NCBI GenBank assembly: GCA_027886175.1
Contig: JAJNNQ010000137.1
Span: forward strand, 9,800,001-9,864,000
From: Phylloscopus collybita
Taxonomy: Eukaryota > Chordata > Aves > Passeriformes > Phylloscopidae
DNA length: 64,000 nt
Direction: 5' to 3'
Shown: piece by piece, positions 13,256-26,544 of the stretch
Layout: each line of letters opens with the position of its first letter
Numbering within the stretch: the first letter of the stretch is position 1
Notes under the pieces: model-generated
What the model saw: only the letters and a program-made list of their open reading frames with translations
What the model was told of the DNA's origin: nothing
Database searches by the model: none
Translations under genes and position numbers: made by a program

Positions 13256-16200
13256 ATTATCAAGGGAGAAAATTATTGTGCCACCTACTCAGTACAGGCT
13301 TAGTAACAATCTCTGGAAAAAAATATCTGGGAAAAATCTGAAATGGAAATAAAATTAAGAATATGTATTAGAAAATAAAAATTAGAAAATAATATAATAA
13401 ATATTTTGTTTTCTGCACTTTAATAAGAGAAAGCCCACATTAAAAGCAGGGGTAATTTATAATGACTCATTTTAAAATTTTTCTTATACAGGCATCCCCA
13501 TTCCCTTTCAGAGTGATATATTCAGTATTTTTTAGATTACATGAAATAAAATGACTCATACCATACATTGTACATGAAGTATGCAGTTATGATATTTGAG
13601 CAGTTGATATCTTACAAGAATTTTTTGTCTGTGGTGGGATACTGATTGTTTCTCAACCTGTTTTAGACTCTTTCTGAAACAAGACAGAATGAAGGGCATG
13701 ACAGACAAAATATCAGGTATTCATCCTCTGTGATCAACTCTTTCCATTCCAAAAATTTGTTAAAAAAGGACACCACACCATTAGTTGGTATCACATTTGT
13801 AAGATGAGTTGTTAGAGGGAAACTAGTGCCACACTTCAGAAAAGAATAAAAGAAAATTGTGTTCTTAGTATTTGGCCAGAATTAAAAAAAAATATATTTT
13901 CAATAAATAGAATTGCAGCAATTTAGTTGGCTGGAGTATTTTCTAAAATTATAGTTTAACAAATGTGTAGAAGAATTTTTGAACTGAATAAAACTGTGTT
14001 GAAAAAGAAAGCAAAAAGGCTTTACATCCAAAGTTTATTTTCCAAAAGCGCAACTCAGAAGCCAAAGCTATTCATTCATCTCTTGTTACACCTGGCACCT
14101 AGTTCCTTTGTTTGATAACATTTTGACCAGACTTATCCACTTCCTCAACATATTGCCAAGTATTGAATTAAGGCATAGTGAAGCCTTGCCCACGGGTTAA
14201 TTTCCCAGGGGAAAGCCACCACAGGCTTGTCTCCAGGCACAAGTCCTCATGCAGGAACTGAAAGGCGTTCCACAGCGTGAGTTACCCAGTGACCTGTAAC
14301 AACACATATGTTGTTCCCATATGTTTCTGAAATACTTGGTCCAGCTGCCTCAATGTGCACATTATGCTGGGAGACAGCTGGCCAGCCTTCTGAGGGGGAA
14401 GCCAAAGCACATAGCTGCTCTCTCCTGACCCCTTACATACATAGTGCTACCCTGGAAAACACACCTTGGCACTCAGCTTGTCATTAAGTGAACTCCTGGA
14501 TGGATAGGCTCTTCCTCCCATGCAGAGGGAAAAACGGAGGGAAATCTTGTGTTACAGCACCGTTGGCATCATGGCAGGATGGACAGAAGCACATTTGTTG
14601 TTTGGAACAGGATGAAGTATTCCCACGGTGAATGTCAGCAAAGGTTTGAGTAACTGCGATTTGCTTTGTGATACGATTTAGCAATCTGCTCTAAATCTTG
14701 TGAACTAGAACCTCTAATTATGTTTCCACCTCTACCAGCCTTTTAAGACTTAAAATGAGCCCAGTCATGTAATTTGAGTGACCTTCATTTGAAAACAATA
14801 AACTGTGAAAACTGATGCTTCTCACCTTTGTGGAATGTTGTAAGAATTCTTTTTCTGCACTTACAACTAAGTAATGATCACTCCATAATATTAATTCTGA
14901 GCATGTTTTTTATGCTGATAGGTAAAGGGTATCACTGTCCTCCTTTTCAGAATAAAATTATTAGAGGTTTTCCTGAATTCATCATCACTTCACAGTTGAT
15001 TAAGTCAGTATCTAGTTGCTTTTATTCAGCGTTGAACCAGGTCTTCTCAGCTTTTAATCCTCACTCTTCTCTACAGCTCCAAGTGCCTTCAGTGTTACTG
15101 CCTTTCACACATGACTTTTTCACTTATGCTTTCCCATTTGTTTAAACATGGTATTTTAAACACCTTTATTCTGCCCATTGACAGCAATATTGAGTTCACT
15201 TTGTACTGGCTTCACTTTATATCTTTCAATTTTTTGCCATATGAAGCAGCTTGCCTAAGTAATGTACAATACATTCATTAAGAACTGTATTTACATTCCT
15301 CTATGAATGCTCTGGAGAGAATATAAAGTGTACAGCCAGAGAATCAAATTTCAAGGGTCATAACATAAAGTTACTGCCCAGTAATTTACCCCAGATAGGC
15401 AGGAAGATATTTAACAGTTATTGATGGTTTACCTGCTTATAGAGCTCATATGCATGGCTCATGAAATCACAGTTGGATAAGCAATTATACAAATGAATAA
15501 ATAACATCATAATCACAAAGAAAGACTGCTTATAGCAGACCCAATATGCCACTGACTATTCCTGTTTATGTTTATGTTGCTCTTTATGATAGCCCTCTTT
15601 CAAGTTAGGTAGCCTTTGAAAACAGAATACAGAATGGTCTTTACAAAATATTGAAGAAACAAGGTGAAAAATAATTCATTAGAGTGAAGCATATCAGGAT
15701 TTTGCTGAGGAATGAACACAATATTTACTATTCAGCCACATGCTGTGATTTCAAGTGTATGATTAACTTTCCACCCTTTCATTGTACTACTGTCTGGCTT
15801 CATGGAAAGATGCACATTTGCATATTCTAATTATAGTCAGGTACAAAACTTACTGACTTCAGTGAGAGTCTTCCAACTGATTTCTACTGCTGCTGGATCA
15901 GGCCCATCTGTGGCTGGATTAATTTCCAAGATGCGTTTTAGAAATATACAAAATGTAAAAAAAATAATAAATCAACTTCTCTTTTGATACAGGTTACTAG
16001 AATTACATCTTGAGACTGGTAACAGTCTACAGGGTATCTCTCACAGGTGCTGTCATGTATTTTCTATCCCCTGTAGGCTGCAGGTGCTGCCCACTCTCAA
16101 AAAAATGCTGATCAATATCCCGTCTGTTTCTACAATGTGAAAATCCAGATGCTCGTAACATTTTAAAACTTACTTTTAGCAGTCTTCCTTTTTCTTTGAA

Positions 16201-18975
16201 GTTTGTTTCTAACTCTTTGTGAGGTTATATTTCTAAATTAGGTTACCAGAAGATGAAAATTAAAATGAATCAGAGTGGAGAAACAGAATAGCAGTTCTGA
16301 TGAAATGAACATATGTCTCTAAAAGAAATCTATCTGCTATATTAAACATCTAGTAAATATATATATATTTTCTTAATTTTTTAACCACAATTTAATTGTA
16401 ACTCCTAGCTATGGCTCTTTAAAACAGAAACACTTTGGAATATGGTTATTCATTCAGACTATACTGTAGGTAGCAGTGAAATTGATAACATATAATGGAA
16501 TATAAAATGGTAAATTTTGATTTTGAAATATTTCCTCAGTCTATTGTGACATTTTAGTTACACGTACACACATTGGCAGAAACTTGATAATTACAGAGTT
16601 ACATAACCAAAATTCTAAATTAGATCTCAAATTCAAAATCAGGGAGGTGGAAGAGGGGGCCAATGGGGCATCCTGGGATATGTTTATTTTACATGTATTG
16701 TTTTATTGTGGGAGACTGGTTCTGTTATCACAATGATCATAGATAGAATTGAGAACACTTTTACACTGCAATAGCATATGGAATTTAAATCAAATAACTG
16801 CAGGTTATTCCAGGGTGGTGGTCAGCTGAGCAATAGTTGCTAGCATTGGTATGAAAAAAAAATAGAACAAAAAAGTACAAAAGGCAGAAAAATTTGTTTT
16901 AGAGATTTCTACAGATAGAGAACAGGAGAAGGCTGTTTGTTAATCTCTCATAAGTTGAAGGTTACTGCATTAGCCTCAGAGTGTTGGCCATATTTTTACT
17001 AAGAACTGAAGGAATAAAACCTGTTTAACAAAGCTAAAATAGTGGTCAGGGCAGGGAACAAGGAGAGAAGTGTTAGCAGGAGCACAGCAGCTTAAATTGG
17101 GTGTTCTATCTGCAAAGGTTTGACAATGCAAAGTGTGAGTGAGGTATTATCATTGGAAGGAGAAGGAACCAGCTGTCTCAGCAGCTGCCTCAGCAGAAGA
17201 CTACAAAATGGCATTAGCTATGCATGAGAAATAGGTGTTATACACAGTTTGCTTGTGTCTTTGTTAGGATTGCTTTATTAATTTTTTTTTAACTGCTGAT
17301 ATGGAATACACATAATCTATTACATATCCAAAGTGTATTTTATCTTTCAGGACAATGAGCTATGACTGAGGAGCGACATTTTTTATTTCTTGCTCAGATC
17401 AATGATATATAGGAATTACCAGTAAGGATAAAACTTAGAATAAATCCACTCCAAAAGCATAGCTTTAACTTGGACTTAATGCTGCAATGGGAAAGGGCAT
17501 AAGTGGTTTAGTTTGACAGTATGTTTTTTATATATATGGCTATAGATTGGCATAATTTTTTCTCTCAAGTAGTCATTTTCTTCACTTTTCCTTTTTTTGA
17601 GGGTTAAAAAAATAAGATTATGAAATTACATTGCTCGGAGCAGTTTACCATATACTTAACCAGTCTTGCAATACTCTCCAAGCTAGTTGTTGTACAATAC
17701 ACCCCAGACCCTTGTTCTTGTGGGCTACCCTGAGTGACATATTTTGGTGTAGATCCATCCATTTGTATAGAGTCAATAGACTTCTCTCTGCAGTCTCGAC
17801 CTTTGATTTTCTTGGATTTTCTAACATTAAAACTGCTTGCTTTTCAACCATATCTCACACTGAGCAGAAGGCTACAGAAATAAAAGTACATCCTTTTGAG
17901 TGCCAGTATGATGTGGTGTGATGTAGATAGATTTAGACACCATAGATAGTGGACTAAGTACCACAAATATTAGAAAATGCCCTAAGGGTTTTATTTCTTC
18001 AATATGCTAGTATCTGGATACACTGTGAAAATTAAAATCCAGATCACAGGAAGTATTACTGCTGTCTTAAAATAGGAGATATCCTTTAAAATTACTCCTT
18101 ACTGCAATACTGCATCAGAAGTATGATGAGACAGACAGATGTTCTAGGTCTGAATGTACTACTTTTCTGAGGAAACACAAACCTAGCAATAGACTGAAAA
18201 GGTGTTTCCAAAGATAGACTATATTAAGTAAATTGAGCTTTATTTTCTCCATAAAGACTGTTCACAGGTCTATTATAACTTTCTTGAATGTAAAAAAGAA
18301 TGCCTTTCATTCTCATTTTAATGTGTTGGATAATATTGTCAGATTTTTCAAAGAAGATATTTCTAAAAAAACCCAAAACATCTTATATTATTAAAAAAAA
18401 AAATCCCTCCAGAAAAGCAAACAAAACCTAAACCAATCCAATAATTTTGGGTTTTTTGGGAAAAAAATATTTTATGAATGGATTCTGTTTATCTCCAGTG
18501 TAAACATAGTATTTAATTGCAATGGAAGATGATTTCTGAGAAAAAAGTATCTTAGTTCTAGCAATTGTATTCAAATATCAGATGATTCAAGGCACATCTC
18601 TTCTAAGAAGTGTCATTTCTAAGGAAAATTTTCCTTATGTATTTTTTTTCTAGTTAGTGATGAATGACCAAAACACCCAGGGCTCTACCACTTGCTTCGG
18701 AAAAAATTTACACAGCCCAAAACACTTTCCAAATTTTCAGCTTCTGTTTTACATTTTTCAGGTCACACTTTTAATCTTTGAGTCTAACCAATCAACTTGG
18801 GCCCTACTCTTAGTACTCCATTAGTTTGCACTTCCCATATCCAACTGTCAGTTATGTTCTACCTCTGTCTTTTACCTGTCTCCTCTTCTCTTTTCCTCTA
18901 GTGGGTGTAACCATTCAGCATTTGTTATCAGGGTCAGTCACATCAAAGCTCAGTTCTCCTTAAGTGAAACAAAAC
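13256..18975. other. Long unique AT-rich stretch, no gene or transposon seen
   Basis: About 5.7 kb without a recognisable repeat family. Open frames stay at or below 105 codons (14828-15145, plus) and none has a known domain. The 14150-14480 part is more GC-balanced than its surroundings. Several stretches read like ordinary slowly evolving non-coding DNA, but conservation cannot be judged from one sequence. Confidence 0.55.
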
Positions 18976-19306
18976 AAAAAGAGAAGAGAAGAGAAGAGAA
19001 GAGAAGAGAAGAGAAGAGAAGAGAAGAGAAGAGAAGAGAAGAGAAGAGAAGAGAAGAGAAGAGAAGAGAAGAGAAGAGAAGAGAAGAGAAGAGAAGAGAA
19101 GAGAAGAGAAGAGAAGAGAAGAGAAGAGAAGAGGAGGAGAGGAGAGGAGAGGAGAGGAGAGGAAGAGAAAGAGAAAGAGAAAGAGAAAGAAAAAGAAAAA
19201 GAAAAAGAAAAAGAAAAAGAAAAAGAAAAAGAAAAAGAAAAAGAAAAAGAAAAAGAAAAAGAAAAAGAAAAAGAAAAAGAAAAAGAAAAGAAAAAAAGAA
19301 AAAGGG
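18976..19306 (+). repeat. 331-base uninterrupted homopurine tract
   Basis: There is no pyrimidine on the plus strand across the whole interval. It is built of four blocks: exactly 30 perfect GAGAA units (18981-19130), about six GGAGA units (to about 19161), a few GAGAAA units, and a long GAAAAA array (about 19188-19286). The pentamer frame reads as Arg-Glu-Glu-Lys-type repeats and the hexamer as Lys-Glu; these are translations of the repeat, not proteins. Such R/Y tracts with mirror symmetry can form intramolecular triplex (H-DNA) and are hypermutable. Confidence 0.97.
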
Positions 19307-22300
19307 TGTTCTAGCATTCAGTCTGGCAAATCAGGGAATTAAATTACTGCAGTGCTGCACAGCATGGCTATTTTATAATCTCACTAGTTCCATCAATTTG
19401 GCACACACTACGTGTGTTCTGTATCAAGAAAACATCACTTTTGTGTTATAGTGTTAACATAATGTTCCTCACTTCTAACAGTTACACTTATTGCATAAAA
19501 GAAATAAAGCCAAGTATGGATTACAATATCTAAAACTACAGTTACACCTAAAATTAGTACTCAAACATTAGAAAGTCCTGTCTTGATGAGTGATTGGAGA
19601 ATAGCTTCCTGCAGTGAAATTTAACAAAGAGTTGCTTGAGCTCAAAATGGAAAAGTGCAATATTTCATTGGCCTTGAAGACAACATTTAATATTCATAGC
19701 TTTAAAGCCCAATATGGTTCTCTAATTCACTACAGATGCTTGTAACAAGCCACTCAGTGTCTTAGTGACACAATTAACATTTTTCTTGTTTGCTAAAAAT
19801 CTAAATAATTGCTTCAGTTATTCATCCTGGGCTGATGAATACTGAAATACTTCCTGGTTTAAAGTTGACCTTTCCTTTCAGTCATCAGTCATTTTTATTA
19901 ACAACCAAGTCTATCACAAATATTCCTTTCATTTTGTATACCAGTGTGAGAAGTTAAGCCATAAAATTCTCAATAAAAATGTTTACTTCTTTAAATATGC
20001 ATTAACTAATGAATTTTCACATATACTACTTTTGTAGCATATGACACAATAAGTAAGAAAACACCTAGGTTTATCACTTAGTAAATCAGAAACATTCAGA
20101 CCCCCTAGATCCCATCTGTATTGGGATTTACATGGAATAGAAGCATCAAAAATATACAAGGTACACTTTGCACTTCTAGTGATATCTAGTGAAGGGGGCT
20201 GATATTCTCATTTTGAGACATGATTCTGTTTCTCCTCCCCAGAGGTAGAACCGTTGGATGGGAGAAGCCTTAGGTGTGGTTCCAGATATTAAGACTTTGC
20301 CAGACTGTGCTCCTGGAGGAGGAAACAAGATCTAGACCCCTCTCCACCCCAAGGGTGTAAACCATTTCCCCAAGACACACAAATGGTACTTCCTTCTTCA
20401 GGTGTCAGGAAAAAGCTACGTCTGAGAAAAGACCTCAGAGTAATTCTGAATTGTAAAAGAAGGGTCAGACTATAAAGGTTTTATTCAAGTATTCTGCATC
20501 TTAAAGAGGATAACCCACATCTGTTACCATGCCGGAGTGTTTTTTGTCATTTTCCAATTATAACAGAGTCAGTATTCTGCTGAAATCTCCCTGCTGAGAA
20601 CCTTAAACTCAAAGAAAGCAGTCAAAAAGAGATGTAAGCATTGATTCACTCTACACAACCAGCAGACAGAACAGAGATCCATACTGAATAAATTTTATGC
20701 CCAGATTAATCCTACTGAGATGAGATGAAATTCTGAACATCAAAAATAGGCTACCTGAACCTGTGTTTTATTTTTAATTAAACATTTGTTTTCAGTGCAA
20801 CTTGTTCTTAAAAAATCAATGGGTAAATTTGTGTACTGTACGAAAATAGGATTTTAATCTCATTTCAAATGCCTTCCATATAAATTGAGTCCAAATATGT
20901 GTGGTTTTTAATGTATTGTGGGAATATGGGAGAAAATTTCTAAGTTCCTGCCAGGAACAGTACACATTATAGTAAAAGAGAGAAGTGAAGAAAAATTTCC
21001 TTTAATGAGCCTGTGGATATAGAAATAGCAAGGAATATTGCCCCATCTGAATTACCCAAGCAGTTTTAAATTGCCTGATTTAAAGTTTGTGCAGAAGCCA
21101 AGTTTAACATCTTATGCACTCCTGCAAGCACTGCAATGTGATTTTTTTAATGATCAAAGGTTGTTGATTTCAATTTGATGACTTACTTATAGTATGTCAT
21201 GCCCCAACACCATTGTGGGTCAGAGATGCAATATGAGTTCACAAAGGCTCCAACTACTAAATTTCTCATGCTATTCCCTCATCATTTAGATCTTCTTGCC
21301 AGAAATACACCAGTCTAAGAAATATTAAACTCGAGATTACATGACTTTGATAAATGATCTGAGAATTCACACTACCTAGACCATTCTATACAGTGGTGCC
21401 TTCAGACACCAACTACACAGAGAACAAATATATCATTGTATATACATGTATATAGTGTATGTATGCCTCTATATGTATGCTTACGTATCAGGAGCTTGCC
21501 TTCACCCTCCAACTATTCTCACACACTCCTTTCATGTCAGGTGCTTCTCTTTTCTTATGAAGTTATGACTTGCATTTCTGTAACTGTGCAGGATAAGGAA
21601 GCCAAACTTAGGATTAGAGGAAGTTTGATCAAACATGTTATTGCTTATGTTTGAATGGCAACCTGGCATTTTTCTTTTAAAGTCAGGTAAAAACACACAA
21701 TTATTTGGACCTAGAAGTTTTGACAATATAGTTAATAGTTTCCAGTGAGATGTCAGCAAAAGTGTTTTTGTTATAATTGAATGTGAATACATATTTAGCA
21801 ACTTTTAGTTAATGAAGTGTCAATGGCTCATGCAATGCCAATTCTTTTCTTTTGGGTCTCTCATTGTGGTATCTATTCCCTATCATTAGTATAACTTAAT
21901 ATCAAAGTGATATAATTTGCAGTAGATTTGCAGTTTCAATATGACACTACAAAAGACTGAAAACAGTATTTTGTTTTCCTTAAGAAAATACTGTTTCATA
22001 CAGAGAAATTGAGAAGAATCTAGTTTGATTTTAACATAAATTAGAATGATTTCTTCTAAATTTAATCTGAAGTGTCCAGTACAGTCATGGTACTTTTATG
22101 ATCCCTGGCAATTCAACAAGGGGAGTTGGCCTGGAGGCAATTGAAGTAGTATGTGTGTGGAGAGTTAACAAGCCACAGGGGACCTGGAACATGAGCAAAG
22201 GCATAACCATCACAACAAGTCCATGTTTTCTTACAGCCAGCTTGCTGTTGTAAGGTCATAGGCTATAAAGCTGTGGTTAGAGAGAGAAATTAGTCATGAA

Positions 22301-22371
22301 AACAGCATAATCCAGTGAGGATTCATAATACATGAATCAAGCCCTATTTTTGTTTCCTTAAAAGAAGCTGG

Positions 22372-22374
<3 letters not shown>
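19307..22374. other. Unique AT-rich DNA with one strong short hairpin
   Basis: No gene or transposon was recognised. The clearest structure is a perfect 12-bp inverted repeat at 21961-21996. The 20220-20420 part is slightly GC-richer. Open frames are at most 89 codons and unrecognised. Confidence 0.55.
21961..21996. repeat. Perfect 12-bp inverted repeat with 12-base loop
   Basis: The left arm aaacagtatttt (21961-21972) pairs exactly with aaaatactgttt (21985-21996). The arms do not extend further. They are AT-rich, so the stem is weak as DNA; as RNA it would be a short hairpin, well under the usual length of a pre-miRNA stem. Confidence 0.85.

Positions 22375-22412
<38 letters not shown>
22375..22412 (+). 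repeat. Run of 38 A with short flanking direct repeat
   Basis: A pure A homopolymer is bracketed by aaaagaagc, found at 22360-22368 and again at 22409-22417. The second copy borrows four A from the run. Only six bases (tggctt) separate the first copy from the run. It resembles an almost body-less poly(A) retroposition or a slippage-expanded A run; the direct repeat is too short to decide. Confidence 0.9.
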
Positions 22413-22414
<2 letters not shown>

Positions 22415-23358
22415 AGCCTTCTTAATAGTATCCTAGTGGCATAAGGCCATGTTTGGAGGATTTCTATCAAGTGCACCATGTTAAATCATTTCAGGACATG
22501 ATGGTCCAAAAGTAAGAATTAAAGGAAGGAATTCCGTGCTAGGGACCCTGCAATTCAGTCAAAAAAGCAACCACACCTAGTAAGAGAAACTATGCTGGCT
22601 TCCTCTGAAAGCCACAAAACTTTCTGAACTTTCTGAATGCAAAATTTTTCATGGGGTGATGTCCACTGCAAAAGAAAATGCAGAATTCTACAGAATTTAA
22701 CAGTTGCCAAAGAGTGGTCAGAATGTAAAACCAGAAACAACTTGGGATATCTGTGTAAGTGTGCTGCTAATGGGGTGTCATGAGGTACCTACCCCACGAT
22801 GATTTACTGCCATTAACACCTACAACAAACATGACTAAATCAAGAGGCAGCCACTGCTCATATTAGAGATGAGAAATGGGGACTTGGGAAGCAAACCCAA
22901 GCTGCACAAACCAGCAATCTGACACTAGTTACCGGCCATCAGCCTGACACCAGTTCTGGAAACTATGCCTCAAGGATATTCCTGGGATGGAAATATCAAG
23001 ATAGCAAATGCAGCAATAGAGGAACTGCCACTGCCATCAATGCAGTATTCAGGAAACAGTAGATGGGATGAATATTCCAGTGCAAAGCCTGATAAGCAGA
23101 TTGTTCATTTAAAGCTCAGATATTACAGGACAGCAGAAAAAATGTCTGGATAGCTCATTTGGTAGAATTCCAAAGCAGTAGATTTCCTTCATCTTGTGCT
23201 CTCTGTAGCACTTTTGCCTGTTCAAGTAGCTTTTTTGTTGCACAGCTCTTAAATTGAACCACAGTCATAGATTTATTGAACAAAGATATACTTCAGCCCA
23301 AATAAAAACACCTGTAAATGTTGAAAGAATAGTTTACTGTAACTAAAGGTGGTTACAA

Positions 23359-23430
23359 AATTACCTACAAAAAGTTTAGAAATCATAATATCATCTAAGA
23401 AATGGTGGTTAAAAGAGGAAAACAACAAAA
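23359..23430 (+). repeat. 72-bp direct duplication, copy 1
   Basis: This 72-base segment, from aattacctac to acaacaaaa, is identical base for base to 24160-24231. It is ordinary complex AT-rich sequence, not a simple repeat. The flanks (gttacaa before, ggtggattg after) differ from those of copy 2. Confidence 0.95.
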
Positions 23431-24159
23431 GGTGGATTGAATGAGACAACACAAATAAATGAAGATTAGCCAGCAAAAGAAGTCAGCTGTTATCCACACC
23501 CTAAGAACTAGTCAAAAGTGTAAGGACATATGAAAGGAGACTGAGATTAAAGAAATTAATAAATTATTTTCTGATAGAAAAAATAGCTAAATATTGGAAT
23601 AATTTACATAGGAAATTTGCTGAACTGCTATTACTGAAGTATGTAAGACTGGAGTAGAGCAATGCCCTTTGAAATAGCCTTGCTAAAGTCAGACTAGATG
23701 ACATATCAAGATAGCTACTAGTTGTTTTCTATTTGTATTAAAGATAGACCTGGATAAATTATAACTCTGCACAGGGCATGCACACTTGTTAAGTCTGTGT
23801 TGAAGACACAGTATGAATACATGCCAATCAATTATTTTATTTTCCTGGGTCACAGGTAGGAGCCATAGCACTGCGATGGGCAAATCCCTGTTCAAGAGAT
23901 TTCAGCTGCCCCAGAAAAAGTAGGTGTTGTGCTGAGAATCCCTCTTTGTGATCAGCAAAGCTTCAAGTAACAGCACCAAGGAATAGATTGCACCAAAGAA
24001 AATGACAGTACCTGCCAACAAATGTTTTCTTTGTCTTTCTCAGTGGGGCTACTCAACATGGAGAAATAGAAATGAGGAGGTCCATGAGCACACACACAGC
24101 CATTTCACAGCCTAGAAATAAGAATGGCCTCTTGTACTATTATGAATTATTGAGTATGG

Positions 24160-24231
24160 AATTACCTACAAAAAGTTTAGAAATCATAATATCATCTAAG
24201 AAATGGTGGTTAAAAGAGGAAAACAACAAAA
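24160..24231 (+). repeat. 72-bp direct duplication, copy 2
   Basis: Identical to 23359-23430, same orientation, offset 801 bases. It is flanked by gagtatgg on the left and tccttttttt on the right. Perfect identity over complex non-coding DNA implies a recent event, gene conversion, strong constraint on both copies, or an assembly error. Confidence 0.95.
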
Positions 24232-26544
24232 TCCTTTTTTCTTTCTTTAGCTGTAAACCCATGTAAAAACTACAGTATAAAATGCTTTTCCCACAAGTTT
24301 CTGTTAGCTCTTGTTTTTTCTCTACAACTAATTTTAACTAGAGAAGATGATTGAGATAACTCCAAACATTTCTTTAAGAATATTAAATAGTTATATTAAT
24401 TGATTATTATATTAATTATATGAATATAATTGTTATATTGCAATATCAAGAATGTACTGGTAAGTAAAACTTGAAGGATCATATGATTGTTGTTTTCTTT
24501 ATAAAGTTTGATCTCTAGAAAATGTCTTAAAGGAATGGGAAAAACATGGAGGCCAATGATCAAGGTTCTTCTTAAGAGCATGAAACAAAGAAAATGAGCA
24601 TAAGTAACTTCAGAAAAAAAAATATAAGAAAAAATACTGCAAAAGGATAGCTGAGACTTTTTTGTTGTTGTTGTTTTTTTACAAGCTTTATATAACACTA
24701 TATGAAACTATTAGAAAAAGGCACTTAGAATTCTATTCTTTTTACTATAAAATCAGAAGTCCAGTGAAACATTCCCCAAGCTTCTCACATTATTGCAAAT
24801 ATTCACCATCTACCTTTGCAGTAGTGCTGGAGGTTTCCCCATTGAACATATCTATGGAGTGCTTTTTTTTTTCTTCTGCAAATAGGAGTAACAACACCAA
24901 TTTCCTTCATTAATTCTAGGAAGCACTGTAACTGTAAGGCAATTGCCATGTGCTTAGCTGTATTGATTCACTCTTTTACAGTCATAGAAACTGTAGTGAT
25001 TGAATATTATTCATTTTGATCTCTCTTGAAATGAGGGCTGCATGGGTATATCTAAGTTCATGATGTAAATTGAGTAACTATATCAAATTATCTTAAATGC
25101 TTCAGATAAAATACATTAGAGTAGAAGAAATTTATTCATTAGTATTCATAATTCAGGGAAGTAGATTGTTAGAAAGATAATGAAGAGTTTCTTATCTTTA
25201 TGTTGCATGGATTTACTAAAAGCCTAACAGAGATTGAATATGACTAACTTCCAGCAATTTATTCAAGGAGTTTTAGTATTCTTATTAAGCAACACATTAT
25301 GACAAATATCAGCAAGATATTAATATTTTTATGCAGTTCAACAGAGGAGATGTTATGAGAAATAAAGCTCTTTTGAAATGTAGTGGAGTAAACAGAGTTC
25401 AAATTCAGAAGGACTGAAGAAAGGAGTTGGCAATAGTAAACTTAGAGAAGTAGCAATGACAATATCAGTCTCCAATTTTCTTAAAAAGCATTCCATAAAA
25501 TAAAAGGAGATATATCTGTAAAGCTTAAGTGAATTTCTGTGGCTGAAATTAATTTTTCAGGGCTGCACATAACGGTGTCACTATTTCCATTATAAACCTC
25601 TGTTATAAATGAAGAATCACAAAATAAACAAAACTGTGGGATTCTGCACAAAACTGTCATATAAAAGCTCATCTTGGGAATCTATCTTTTTTTTTTTTTA
25701 AATATTGGATTTTCACAATAAGTCAAGATGAATGTGTTCATTATTGTTTTTGAGTTTATGACTAGTTGTTAGTGCATTCTGGTGTCCAATAAGGAAACAT
25801 TTTGAAATAAATTTGGTGGTGGAATAAGCTGAGCATCCATTGTTTGGAAATCAGCCCCTACAGAAATGCTGATACTAAAAACCTAAAACTATATAAACTC
25901 CAAACAGTTCAGCCAGCAATTTTTATTACAGACAGCCTATTTGCCAATGCAAAGATGTATTATGCATACATTTCTTTATCAGTGCATGACCCCACAGAAA
26001 AGACAGCAATGAAATTATTAAGCATTAAGAGCAGGCTGTGACTGTATTGGCTAATTTTGGATCAGCAGCCTGAATTGAAGTATTGCAATAAGGTTTAGAA
26101 GGAGGATATAAGATTGTTAGGTTCATTGGATGATAGACATATTTTTCAAAAGAATAATCTTGTTTATTTATCACCTTTTGCAGAACAAAAATATCATGTA
26201 CTACAGCCAGATTAAAATAACCAGGAAAGAATTGGCTGATGTGTAGGAAGCCTCAGTCTTTCCCCATTGATACTGCATTTTGCTGTCACACTGAAAATTG
26301 CTTGTACTTTGAGATGCCTTGCAAACTTGCCTGCTAGGGAGTTTTCAACATGGGAAAAGTGTATCCTCATTTCACAGAGGGCACATCACCTCACCACATA
26401 ACCCAGATTCTCATATTACAGACTCTAACTATATGGCTCGTACCCTTCTACTGAAATTTAGACTGCTTCCATCCCTGATATCATTAAGATTCTTCTGTCT
26501 TGTTTTTTATAGTTCTAGTTCTCATTCTTTTTGTGGCTAATGCT

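Larger units (their letters stand above)
22413..26544. other. Unique AT-rich DNA carrying a 72-bp duplication
   Basis: No gene was recognised. Apart from the perfect 72-bp direct duplication annotated separately, the interval holds only short homopolymers and an ATTA-rich patch at about 24385-24440. All open frames are at most about 100 codons with no known domain. Confidence 0.55.

Noticed and set aside
18943..19317. Open frames of 116 and 124 codons (Arg-Glu-Lys and Phe-Leu-Ser repeats)
   Set aside because: They are direct translations of the homopurine tract.
23640..23720. gtcagactagatgacat resembling a CR1 3' UTR word
   Set aside because: The neighbouring CR1 blocks and tail are absent; one matching word is not enough.
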